Under the pieces are notes generated by a model. The model was not told the DNA's origin. It did not search any database and saw nothing but the letters and a program-made list of their open reading frames with translations. Position numbers and translations under genes: made by a program. Positions 34,789 to 46,646 of a stretch of 64,000 nucleotides of DNA are shown one piece after another (position 1 is the first letter of the stretch; every line of letters begins with the position of its first letter). Source of the stretch: Onchidella celtica. Lineage: Eukaryota > Mollusca > Gastropoda > Systellommatophora > Onchidiidae. The DNA is taken from positions 26,587,804 to 26,651,803 of the forward strand of contig OZ007570.1 of the NCBI GenBank assembly GCA_963931925.1, in the 5' to 3' direction.

Positions 34789-37468
34789 ATTTTGCATAAA
34801 TCACACGTAAACTTCGCAACAAACACTTCCGACTCCATGCTTTTACAACAGGGACACCCTTTTGTGATCTACTTTAGTACCGTGACGCAGTTTCCCACAT
34901 CGTTCACTCGCTGAAAGAAGCAAATTGTGGATTAACGTAAACATGGATCGCCTGTAAACTTTAGCGAAAAGGGGTAAACAAATTCCAGAGTTGGCACGGA
35001 ATCCGAGTCGATTCTGATTCTTTCATTGTATTTCTTTGTCTGTGGAAGGAACTTTACTTTGTGTCCTAGATCTAGATCATTATATTAAGTAATAAAGATA
35101 TTTTTCCCGGGCAGGGCCGGGTAACTCAGCTAGTTCTCAAAATAATGGTTCTTTACTGTAACAGTTGTATATCCAATATTAATTTACTGAACCGATAGTC
35201 CGCGAAATTTTAAGGGACAGTTTACAATAAAATTGGACCGTATTTTTGGGTTTCTCGTCGCTACCACACTTCTTTTGAATCAGGAGTGAGGAACTCTCTT
35301 GGAGCGTGACCTGTATGATAGGCAAGACGGTAACTTTTGTCACTGATTTTGTTTATTATTTACTTGTAGGTAACTTGGAAATCACGATGTTTGGCAAAGG
35401 GAACTGATAAGGTACGTATGGACATCTCATGTTACGGATTCAATGATACAGACAACTAGAGGTTGATGGCCGCTCTGGTAGGGCCTCTTTCTATCCAATC
35501 ATTCTTTTATTTTGAATACTCTCTATCGTCTCGATTCGTCCTAGCACAATAATAATGGTCGTTATCGTGTCCAGTGCTTTCTCCAAACACAAACTCAACT
35601 ACCCACACGGACGTATATATAATACGCAATCTTTTAAATGTGAGAAAGATCCCCGTGAAAAAAAAAATGAGTTTATGTTACCTGACGTCATCGAGCGTAT
35701 GCTTCTCTGAATTTTATAGTGTCGGGGCGGGCGGAGCATTGCATGGCGGTCTTCATCTCAACGCTGGTGGCGGGGATGAAACATACCAATTAAGGTAGGT
35801 AAGAAAATCTCATAACTATATCAAGACTCTAGCTCTGTTTTCATGTTTTGGTTATGGAAACGGCGTTTGCCTACACATAAAAACATTCTCTCTATTTCAC
35901 TACACATGCTTGAAGGGTTTTTGACGTTTTCGTTGCCGTTTCCGTACGCATGGAAACCCAGCTTAAGTGAGCGGTTGGACACCATACAAGTGACGTATAC
36001 AAGGCACATAGTCTTGTATTATTTTTTAAAATTTTTCAGTATGGGACTTTATTACCAACTAAATATCAACTCTGATTTGCATTAGAGAGTAGGGTGTCTT
36101 GAGATAATTATGAAGTCTTGAATTGGATTCTAAATCCACAGAGCTTTTCAATTTGGTAGACCTCGAAAATTTCTTTTCTGATCATGAGAAGGGGTGGTGC
36201 CTGGCATATCTGATATCTCCTGGAAGAGAAAAAAATGCGGGGTGGAACGGAGGTTAGTGGAAGCAGAGAGAATTGTTTTGAACCATCTGTGTTCAGCTGC
36301 TCAAACGGCAATGGCGCCGTAGGCTCACTTTCCGGAAGTAAAGAGATGACTGCCGAAAGGAATAGTCCGATCTCGCAGTGAAACTAAAGCGTAACATTCT
36401 GTAAGATTCCTGTACACCGACTTAGAAAAACGGAATGCACACTACTGCACTTGGTTATTGATCAGTTTATCGATTGTTCTATGCAATCATGTTTTTCATC
36501 CTGATAAAAATCGAAATCATTAGGTACTACAACAACTTTAATTTTAGCTAAGGAGGAAAATTGCAATGACGGTCACGTCAAATAATATTAGGTTAACGGA
36601 AAAACCTAACCCTAATCCTATCGAAATTCGGAAAACAAACTGTTGATTTAGACGGGACTGCACTAAGTCTTGTAATCACGGCAAAAAAGATGATGAACTT
36701 ACAAACTATGGATAATCTGATTGGTCAAAATGTCCTGACCCAGTCAAAGTCAAGACATAATGAAATCTCGCCTCTCTATGCGATGAGTAGCACAGAATAT
36801 AGAATAAAACATTCTTGGATAATATCAACAATTCACCATCTGTCCACTGTTCCATACATTAACTGCTTTTAAATTTATCTAATTCTACTGTAAGTCGGAC
36901 ACGCAATTATTGGGCATCTGACGTGACTTATGAAGTCGAGAGTGATTTGAACTGCTCAATGTGGAGAAAATAGGTTCACTTTACGCGTACAGCGTTAAAA
37001 TCACCACAGGCCTGTTGACCTGCATGAGACGCCATGAGCCTTCATGCAGTGCAAACCTGTGTACCGACCGAGCCAACGGCCAATTTTTGCGTAACGCTGG
37101 TAATTAGCAACACTACGAGCTGACCAGAGATAGCGAAGGTGGGGGAAGGGATGGGGAGAGTAATTGGGAGAGAGAAAGGAGCTTCTTTGTTTGACCGCTG
37201 GCCATCTGAAAGGAGAGGGAATGGGGGGATCCAGGAAAAAAAGGGAGGGAGGTGGGGGGGTGGTAGGCGCGTCACTGACCGCGGCTTGTGTGCAGGAGGC
37301 GCCCATTGCGGGCATCACTGCTTGGCGTGGACCGTAAGTTATCAGTTGCACTCCACCTATTGATCTCTTGTGGCGGACTACACCATTTCACGCGGACGTT
37401 ACTTTTCCTGTGAATATTTTTATTTCCACTGAACGCACACGCGCCGTTTCCACGTCTATTTTTGGATT
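34789..37468. other. Unassigned DNA
   Basis: No gene recognised. A consensus-like splice donor (AAG|GTAGGT at 35794/35795) follows a GC-richer stretch with ATGGCGG, but that frame ends at TAA before the donor. An ETS-like CCGGAAGT occurs at about 36332. Confidence 0.45.
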
Positions 37469-37484
37469 ATGGCTTCCAGACACG
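37469..37484 (+). CDS. Tentative first coding exon of a host gene
   Basis: ATGGCTTCCAGACACG is followed directly by GTGAGT, a consensus 5' splice donor, so a short first coding exon (Met-Ala-Ser-Arg-His) is possible. The preceding 300 bp are GC-richer than their surroundings. No downstream exon could be linked and the motif can occur by chance, so this is a suggestion only. Confidence 0.2.
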
Positions 37485-40400
37485 GTGAGTACCGGAAAAA
37501 AAGTACTTAAGAAAACACGAGCCTGTTAGTTTGACCCCTTCCGTCTAAACCTATTAGTGCAGCCACCGTAAAGGTCTTTCCTCTTCCTCCTGGTAAGAAA
37601 TGAGTCATGGGAAATCAACTTTTCTTGATTCATTGAATCTAAATTATATTTTTTCTCTTTAGTGCTTTAAAGTGCATGGTTGAATGTTAGTGTTTTGTTA
37701 CTTTTTAAAGCATTGAAAACCAGCCCAATGTTTTGAATTGTGAGATTGTATTCATCTAAAACATGCTCCACTCTTTCCTCAGTATTAGTGGACTGCGGCA
37801 GTCCATCCATGTTTGTAAACACGCGTCGGTTGTAGGTTGTACGCTTGGCCGCTAGTGCGTTGCACAACATTACCTGACCCACGCATCAGTTTGACCTTCT
37901 CATCTCCTCGAGCCTTGAGCACTTTCGATTGGCTCGTTCAGATGGACAATCTTGCGTAACGATTAGCCGGTAACGCTGCGTGGCCTATTCTGTCAAGTAG
38001 CCCAGATAGTACGCGTTACGCAGAGATTTTGCACACCAACTCAAACGGTTGTGGCCTACTTTTGAAAGGGGGCTGGACATGGTGATTACGCCAGTCAACA
38101 TAAGAAACGCGTCATTAGTTTGCTGAGGGCATTTTCATTGGTTTGTCTCTGAGTTTTCTATTTTGAGTGCATAGTGTAATCCTGTTCCTTTTGCGTTATT
38201 TATAGATTATTACTAATCTGATCTGCGCCCATCTTCTTCATGTCAACCATGGAGTCATATAATAAAATCAGGGAGCGGTTTCGTTTTAAAACTGAATGGA
38301 AGTCCACTCAGTCTTCAGTCCACTTCTTTGGCTGCCGCACTTGCAACAATACAGTTCTGCAACGATGTTCTTGGGTTTAATGCATTTTCACTGTTTTCCT
38401 CACTTTCACCCCCACCCCTTTTTTGCAAAATAACAGCAACTCTGTCCGGATGTCCATCTTTCATTAGTGAACTTTACCTTTTCAACAAACATAATTACAA
38501 TAATTTTTTTTTTTGTATGTTTCATGTAACTGCCCTACCCTGAAACAGAAGAATTTTTTTTTCAAGTTGAAAGCCTTACATTAGTGAATGAAGCAAAGAC
38601 CAGAATAGAACATCATTAGTGAGGAGCTGGTGCCAAGTATAATTTTACATCCAGTTATTAATTTATTGTTACAGAGAAATAACAAATGCATTCTGTGGAT
38701 TTGTCATTGAAAAAATTCGATTGATTGGCTCGTGAACGATCAGCGTCTGATATCCTGGCCGGTTAAATAGTGGTCACTTTTGTTTTGACGCTCGTCTATT
38801 GACCTAATTTTTCCTCTCTCCTTTTGTGCACTGACCGCTTGACCGCCACAAGTCAAAAAAAAAAAATCAGGACCAAGGCACACGCCATCCATCCTTGAAT
38901 GTATTCATCCGCCGTCCAGATGGAGGGCGAGCGAACAGCCGCGGACGGGCGCACTTTTACCAGCCCGCATGCGTGCGTACACCGTAAAGCCCACTTCCGC
39001 CTTTTGAGCAGCCTTCAATCATTACAAGCATGGCCGTGTATTTTTGTACTTGGCTGTGGCGAAATGTATGCATGTGCTTGCAGCTGTATCAGCTGAGCTT
39101 TTGGCCTTCCAGTAATTTAATCCCTTCCTGCACTGTTTCTGTTACAAACCAACAAACAATAACTAACATATCATTCAGATCAAACAATGAGCGAACAAAG
39201 TTCAAACATTCTTATATATCTTTGTTTTATTTTATTTTATTATTAGTATCATTATTTTTATTTTACTGTACCTTAGTTAATTTGATTTTGAAATTAACTT
39301 GCCTTCTCAAGGTGGGCAATTAAAATCCTGTGTATCTTGTAAACCAGGCACCCATGACATGCCGATTATTTAGTATCTTTGCGTTCCATTTAACAGTAAA
39401 AAATGATTTGGGCATCTAATTCACTTTTAAAAATGTTGTTTAGAAATGTGTTTTCTAAATCAGTCAGTGATTCATCATTTCTTTCAGTTCTGAATTTAAA
39501 CAAAAGTGTGTATTCAGAATTTGCCGTTGAGAAGTTAACAGGAGTTAACTTTTTCTACGTTTTCCTTTTTTTTTTCACACCAAGCACAAATTGTAGTCTA
39601 CCATTTATTCGACTTTTTGGGTTGAATTGGAGTGTCAAGCCACCTAACTCAGAATCAAAGAATTCAACGGTTTTATTTTCCTCTCGAAGTGTAACCAATA
39701 TAAAATGTATACCTTTCCAAAAAGCCGCATCTCTTTGCGGGACTGGTTGGAAGACAGGCCAATAAAAAGTATCCTAATCAGACAAACTGAGATATTATAT
39801 TGTGCTGGAAGTAATTTTTCTAAGAAACAAAACATTACCAAAGTGAAACAAAATATGACGTGCTTTCTAAATATACAAGACAACAATTAAATTGAAATAC
39901 TTTGGAAAAAAAATGTGTTTTGGCAAGATGTCTTTAATCCCTCACTCAGTGACAAAAGGAAGAGCCGAAGGCATTATCAACGAGTCTGCACTGACTTTGC
40001 CCCACGTGACACAGGAAATATACATGTACATGTATTACCATTCTACCTTGTGAAGATGCTTCTCAAACAATGCATCTGTTAAAACTTCTTACCATTCTTT
40101 GTGTGTCTCACAGTAAGTTGGTCAATTAGCCCGAGGGTCTATGCAAAACTTTCCTCCTTATCTGTTTTCCTGCCCCGTGAGTCTGAGTGACTATGACCAT
40201 TTTTTGTCACTTCATCACAGTGGTAGCTGAGGTCTTTGATTTGAACTGATGACCCTCTTCGTTGTCACTGTCCATTCACTGGCTGTATGCCTCAATTTAT
40301 CTTTTCTTTCCCTTCGTTTATCTCCTTCTCTCATTCCACCATTGTCTCCACAACCACGCCCACTCTCTGATGTTAACGTAGCAGAAAAGTCGGTGTCCTG

Positions 40401-42812
40401 CCCATCGACTTCAGCTTAGAGATAACCAATGCAAACCGCTCGTTTTATTCTGACTCGAAGTCCATTGGACTGTCCTTACACAGTCCATAGACTGGACCAC
40501 CAGCAAATATTGGACTGATCTACTTCGTGCGGTCATGTTTCATGAATGGAGGTACCTTCCCACCGTCATACTTTCAACGTCCGGAGTGGAGAGCGGAGGA
40601 AAAGGGGGCAGGAAGGTAAATCCGAGGTCCAGGGTGGAGGAGACAGGGGGTCAGGCCTTGAAACTTTCTCCCATACAGTCCTTCTCAGGATTATTCGCAC
40701 TGTTTGTCAGTTGCGCCAGACTAAAACTTGCATAATGAGTCAGACCCTTTTTTTGGCAACTGTTTGTAGACCGGTTACCGAACATCCTGGCTAGGGATGA
40801 TGGTTAACGGTGGGCGACCGTCAGACAAGTAGTGTAACGGGGCAGTTACGACAGTCATTTTATCCATTATTTTGTCAATCAAAGTCCAGCATATATTGAC
40901 CTCATTGTGTGATTGTATTGCAAAGGGTTGCGAGAACTTTGCTATCCTTTAAACAAACAAATTAATTTTCAAATATTATTTTCTGCCAATGACCTTCATA
41001 AAGGAGACATGATGGAAAGCTAGTTTACTTTTCATGTTCGAAATATGCCAGTGTATTTACTTTGCTGGTCAAACTTCGATTTGTTTCGTGTTTTCATTAT
41101 TAGTCTCTCTTTTTTAACTTTCATTTCATGAGCCGAAACTGTTTCTTCCTAGTTTCTAACATATTTCTTGGTCGTATTGCAAATTCCACAGAGTGGGAGC
41201 CAAATATTGAGGGTTAATCTCCTGATATAATATGAGAAAATAAGATCTTAACTAAAGTTGTTTGGTGAGATGGAAAGGTGGTGATAAACGAGTGAACAGT
41301 ATACGGGACTGATTGTATCTCCACCCCTCCGGTGCCCCAGATATTGTAGAGACCTACCTTATACTTTCGGGCAGGATGCCAACTGCACTAGAACTGTAGT
41401 AGGGGCCACACCACAGAACACATTAAAAGATGATCACTGTGCTGGAGTGTACAGCCGAAGACAGTTATATTTTGTATTCATGCAGAACTACCAGACAGAA
41501 AACTTGCCATTCTTGGAAATTGTGCATGGTGTTACTGTTAGTCTTGTGATAATCGCAGACTCGCTATCAAGCCATTTTGTGTTCTGTGTGCATGTTGTAA
41601 ATCTCAAATTATTTTGTGCACAAATCCTCTCGACCATGTTTAATTTGCAAAGAAACGATCAATGTGTACAACAAAAACAGCCAAAATTTAATAAATGCAG
41701 AACTTCAGTTCTGAAATAAAGCAATTTTCCAGTTCCCATTTACTGCGTTCCCTGCGACCTTTCTCCCTTTCTTTGCTTTTGGGTCACTTGTGACTGTTTT
41801 TCCTCATCAACTTGACGATCTTTTGCCATACTGGTATGCACACAGACAAAGCTAGAGTTCCCGATGGTTAGCAGGAAATAAATAAATTCTGAGATTTCTT
41901 CACGATGAAACATCAAGGTCTTGATTTGGTCATCAAACCATTGAATTTTTATGTTGATCTTAAGAATCTTATGCATCTGTGGGTGGTGTCTGGTTGACAT
42001 CTATGTTTGATAAATATTTTCTTATGATGGGTTTTGTCGTGGGAAAGTTTCTGTAGGTTGCCCTCTGCTCTCTGGCCAGCCAGTCAAAATGTACGTTATT
42101 ACACCCCATGGTAAACTGTTCTCCAGCCAATCTTCCCCTCCCCCCCCCCCTCCTCCCCACCTGTTGTTGCCAGCGTCGTAGTAAAAGCGAGTGATAGTTG
42201 TAGTAGCCCGTAGTAACCTTGACCCTTTGACCCGGTCACGTGACGGGGAGTCCGCCACCAGGGGGCTGAATCAATTATTAATGTAATGTCTTCCGCCCCA
42301 ACAATCCCCTCCCCTCACCGTCATCCACAAATCCCCATCCTATTTTGACCCCCCCCCCCCTTTCAGTCTTTGTTTCTGGACATAGTGGTCAGTTGAGAGG
42401 AGACATGGTCAGAAATGATGCGCATGGCATATTGATTTTTCAGCTCGGTCAAGTCAGTAGAGATAAAAAACGGCCATAGGCTTTCATTAGATCGTGTAGT
42501 GGGGAAATGTACACGAGCACACACTAAACAAATAACTGTCTGAGACTGTTTCAGGCGAAAACAAAGTAGTACTACGTCGACCAATGAACAGCCTCGTTTC
42601 TTGAGCCATAACCAATCATGGGGCTGCACATATTCCCAGTCAGCTGTAAGTCTCCATCTTGTGATAGAAGAACCTATGTGTACTACACTCTGTGAAAGAA
42701 AAACATAGTAATGAATGACTGGTAACGAAGGGCGCACTGTCTTCACTTCGGAAATTTCATTTCGTGGACAAAGGAACGTTTAAAGAATTATCCATTTTCA
42801 AACAGACTTGTT
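37485..42812. other. Unassigned DNA
   Basis: AT-rich stretch without recognisable coding exons or transposons. It has many T runs. A palindromic E-box GTCACGTGAC (42235-42244) sits beside two GGGTCA-type half-sites (TGACCCTTTGACCC, about 42220-42233). If 37469 or 42813 are exons, this could be intronic or promoter DNA; nothing proves it. Confidence 0.4.
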
Positions 42813-42825
42813 ATGATGGCACAAG
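42813..42825 (+). CDS. Tentative first coding exon of a host gene
   Basis: ATGATGGCACAAG is followed by GTAAGC, a good splice donor. An E-box palindrome and receptor half-sites lie about 580 bp upstream. No acceptor or second exon could be assigned. Very low confidence. Confidence 0.2.
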
Positions 42826-44613
42826 GTAAGCCTTTTTCTTTACTTTTTAAAACAACCACATGTGCTATATAAGTGTCTAGTAGTAGTCGGTTCTCTGAAA
42901 GACGGGCGGCGCAGTTTCGTTTTCGGCGCTGAGTACCTAAAGTCGATAGCTCACGTTTCCCAACGCTTTAAATTACACATTTTTGCGGCTAACTTGGTTC
43001 AATAGTTTATTTTTGAACATGTTAACATCCCTGCTGCTCATATGACTGAGGTCTGAAACCATACTATAAACACCGCCCTACACGGGGTATTTTTGTCACC
43101 AATGTCACTCTGCTACACGGTGATAAACACAGCGTAATTAGACTCTCAGACGTGCGGTGAAAAGGCAGAGATTATTTCCACGAGAATAGGTTGTGGTCAA
43201 ATACGTCATCGGTTTGTAGCATAATATAGGACAGATCGTTGTATGATAAAGGATTATGGAGTAAATCGTGAAAAAAAATAGATTAATCTCACTACTTGTG
43301 GGATTTATGGCTGAGAATATCAATATATCCCATGGGAATAAGTGTGTGGATGAATTTACTCTGCAAGCATTGTGCCTGCACTCTGTGGCTGTCACCGAAA
43401 TTTTGTTATTTGTTTCTGCTTCGTATTGATCACCAACTGAAAAATTGGGGAAATTATAAATCTATTTTATTGTGTACAGGATTCAGGCTTAAAATGTACC
43501 TGTATCTTAATGGGGAAAGGCACAATCTTGAAGATTACCGTATTGGCTTGTGATGTACTGTTCTAATTTTGCATCCTCTTGAACAAGCATAATGATGCTT
43601 AAATCTTCTCTGTTCATTTCGTTTAAAAGCGAAATTTTGTCATTTCCAACAAGTAAAGAGCTCACTGCCAAGCAACAATATGAGTATCAAAATCGTCACA
43701 TGTCGTAGTAATTAAACAAACAAGCCATTGCAGTTTGTTTGAGAAAAAGAAAGAATTCACCTTTAGCAAGTGTACATGAGCAAAATCTGGGCAACTTCTC
43801 TCAGGCTGTGCGTCATTACATGCATTTTTTTTGTTGTTGACAGTATTCGCATTATTATTAAATTTGTTTGACCTCTTTTTTTTTTCTTTTAAACGAGGGT
43901 TTTATACCTTAAGGATGGTATATTTCATTGTAGGACCTGATATTTACAGTCTGTGAGCAAGACGCTGAGAAAAAATAATCGCAGAATGGTCTCACTGGGT
44001 TCACTGCTGTTCAGTTATGATGTTTGACAACTGCTGGTAAAACAAGTGAATAAAATAAATGAATGAAAAACGTATCTTTTTTCAGAGGCTCGAACTGTAG
44101 GAGTGAGAGACTGCACATTTGAATGACAGGTCAAAAGGATCGGGTGTGGTTTTTAAAAAAAAAAAATTATGTATGGAAATGTACAAAATGTCAACTGTGG
44201 AGAATGAACAGGTGATACCAATACAAGTATCACCACAGCTCAATTAAATATCAGCATCCTTAATTTAAGTAATCACTAGATAATTACTCTCACGTAATTA
44301 AGCTCAGTAGAAAATCAGTCACTACAGGAATTGCGTGTCAACCACGCAGTGTAGATATTTTGTCACTTTTCACTTGTATTACACAAAATGTAATTATAAT
44401 GGTATTCATTTTTTATTGTTTTGTTTTGCTTGGTTTTCCCTGGTGAATTTTGTTTTTCTTTCATTTTCTTTCTGTCTTCTTCTTCTGTTTCTCTTTACTT
44501 TTATTATTATTTTATTTAGACCTTTTCCTGTTTTTCTTATCATTTTCTTCAATCCTCTTTCCCTCCAGAGAATGTTGATTTGGCAATGATTTGGTCAGAT
44601 TGTTTGATTCTTT
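42826..44613. other. Unassigned DNA
   Basis: AT-rich, T-run-rich stretch. No gene or known repeat was recognised. Confidence 0.5.
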
Positions 44614-44885
44614 GATGGATGGATGGATGGATGGGTGGGTGGGTGGATGGATGGATGGATGGATGGATGGGTGGGTGGATGGATGGATGGATGGATGGAT
44701 GGGTGGGTGGGTGGGTGGATGGGTGGATGGATGGATGGGTGGGTGGGTGGGTGGATGGATGGATGGATGGGTGGGCGGATGGATGGATGGATGGATGGAT
44801 GGATGGATGGATGGATGGATGGATGGATGGATGGATGGATGGATGGACGGATTGATGGATGGGTGGATGAATGGATGGATTTTAT
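44614..44885. repeat. (GGAT/GGGT)n compound microsatellite
   Basis: About 270 bp of tetranucleotides. The left two thirds mix GGAT and GGGT blocks, while the right third is almost pure GGAT. All long frames across it on both strands are repeat artefacts. Confidence 0.95.
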
Positions 44886-45972
44886 GGATGGGACTTAACA
44901 TGTAGAAGTGACCATTAAAACAGTCCAAATTTGCGTTGCACTTTTTTTTTCTTAAAACTTTTTCGATTTGCACTAAAGGAAAGATTAGCTTACTACACGT
45001 ACCCAGGACAGCCCATTATTCTTTTGTTGTTTTTTTTAAAAACATTCCTGGCTTTTCATGGATGCCGTTTTCTTGTATGCTGAATGTAGGCAAATCAAGG
45101 AACAGGCATACCTTCAAACAAAGGACACATCCCGCCCCCCGGTCATGATTTGTAGCATGACTAAAACGTATGATGCTCTAAGTCCAACATTTTGCTCTGA
45201 AATTTAAAATAATTTAAATAGTCCACTGTTGCAGGGAAAACTCAGTTTTCATTTTGAGAAATGCTGATCATTCAGTTATATTATTTGTGTTTTTCTTTTT
45301 TTGTTCAGGACTGTGCCAACATTTGATTTAGTGTTGATCGCCAGGTGCTTTGACATCCCAAAACTATGTTGAGAACCATTCATGTGTATGTTTTTGAATA
45401 TGTATTTTACACCCACCTGCTGCAATATGATGTTTTATTATGACATTTTCAAATTAAACTGTCAGTAACTTTGCGTCCATCGTGTGTCCAAGCCTAAATA
45501 AATATATACGTGTATCATGTTTACTCAGTATGTGTTAGTGACTGTGTTTATGTGTGTAAATGTGCCTGTGTTTGTTGTTTGTGTATGTGTATGGAGAGAG
45601 AGAGAGAGAATGAGAGAAAGGTCGATTCTAATAATAGTTCTGTTGTCCCCATCCACAAAAAGATAAAAAGGCATGGCCATTCTTTAAATTACAAACGCTT
45701 CGTGTATTTCTGCGTTAAATCGGAGCCTGAATACAGACCTATGTGCCACATCAGAATCATGCGTTAAAAAATGAAATCAAGAAAGAGACTGAAAGACCAC
45801 GAGAGAAAACCGAAAGAAATGACAGAATGGAGAGATGAGAAAGAAAATATTAATGTAAAGTGCCTGGGCAAAGTGGGAACATTAAAAAAAAAAAAGGTAT
45901 GTAAGCAAATACAATGATCAAAATATTGTAAGTGTGTGTAACTTCAAAGAGTTGAGCACGATGTTAGGACAT
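44886..45972. other. Unassigned DNA
   Basis: No gene recognised. TG-rich stretch at about 45525-45590 followed by an (AG)n tract at about 45594-45608. Confidence 0.5.
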
Positions 45973-46646
45973 GATTTGAGGTCTTTATTTTAGGAGGTTC
46001 GCTGCCCTTGGCATTTACACCTCACTTTACTTGTTTTATTATTTCTTGTTCGGGGGGGGGGGGGGGGGGGAGATGATATGGATAAATTTTAATCTATTAA
46101 TTTCAATTTTGCCCGGGCAGCGGCCTTTCGGCTGCTCTTTACGATTTCCAACTGCCAAGGTATCTTTAACGCGCGCAACGTGCACACGGGCCCTCCGAAT
46201 TTTTTCGTCCTTATCCGAGAAGACTAGGTAATCGATCCTACCCCCCCCCCAATAGGACCAGGGACTTGAAAATATGAGAAAAATCCAATTTCCAAGAACT
46301 ACTCGATCCTACCCCCCAATAGGGCCAGGGACTTGAAAATATCGATTTCCAACTGCCAAGGTATCTTTAACGTGCGCAACGTGCACACGGGCCCTCCGAA
46401 TTTTTTCGTCCTTATCCGAGAAGACTAGGTAATCGATCCTACCCCCCCCCCCCCCAATAGGACCAGGGACTTGAAAATATGAGAAAAATCCAATTTCCAA
46501 GAACTACTCGATCCTACCCCCCAATAGGGCCAGGGACTTGAAAATATGAGAAAAATCCACTTTCCGACATGCCTGCACTGCCCGGGTTTAGAACCCGGGA
46601 CCCTTGGCATGAGAGGCGAGCACCTTGCCTCTAGACCACCTTGTCC
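45973..46646 (-). repeat. tRNA-derived SINE, copy 3, internally duplicated
   Basis: Reads on the minus strand from the tRNA-like head (46646 downwards) to the tail (45973). It is the same family as 17251-17720, but a block of about 201 bp, including the 67-bp unit, the poly-G tract and the CACGTTAAAGATACC block, is present twice in tandem (offset 46142 to 46343). No target duplication was found, so one end may be altered. The repeated G runs differ in length between units. Confidence 0.8.

Noticed and set aside
39403-39765. A 120-codon open frame
   Set aside because: Low-complexity hydrophobic/Ser-rich translation without domain, overlapped by a frame on the other strand. No splice or promoter support.
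44614-44885. CRISPR-like regular repeat
   Set aside because: Uninterrupted tetranucleotide repeat without spacers, in eukaryotic DNA.
44512-44973. Long open frames on both strands rich in Ile-His-Pro-Ser or Met-Asp-Gly-Trp
   Set aside because: They are translations of the GGAT/GGGT microsatellite.
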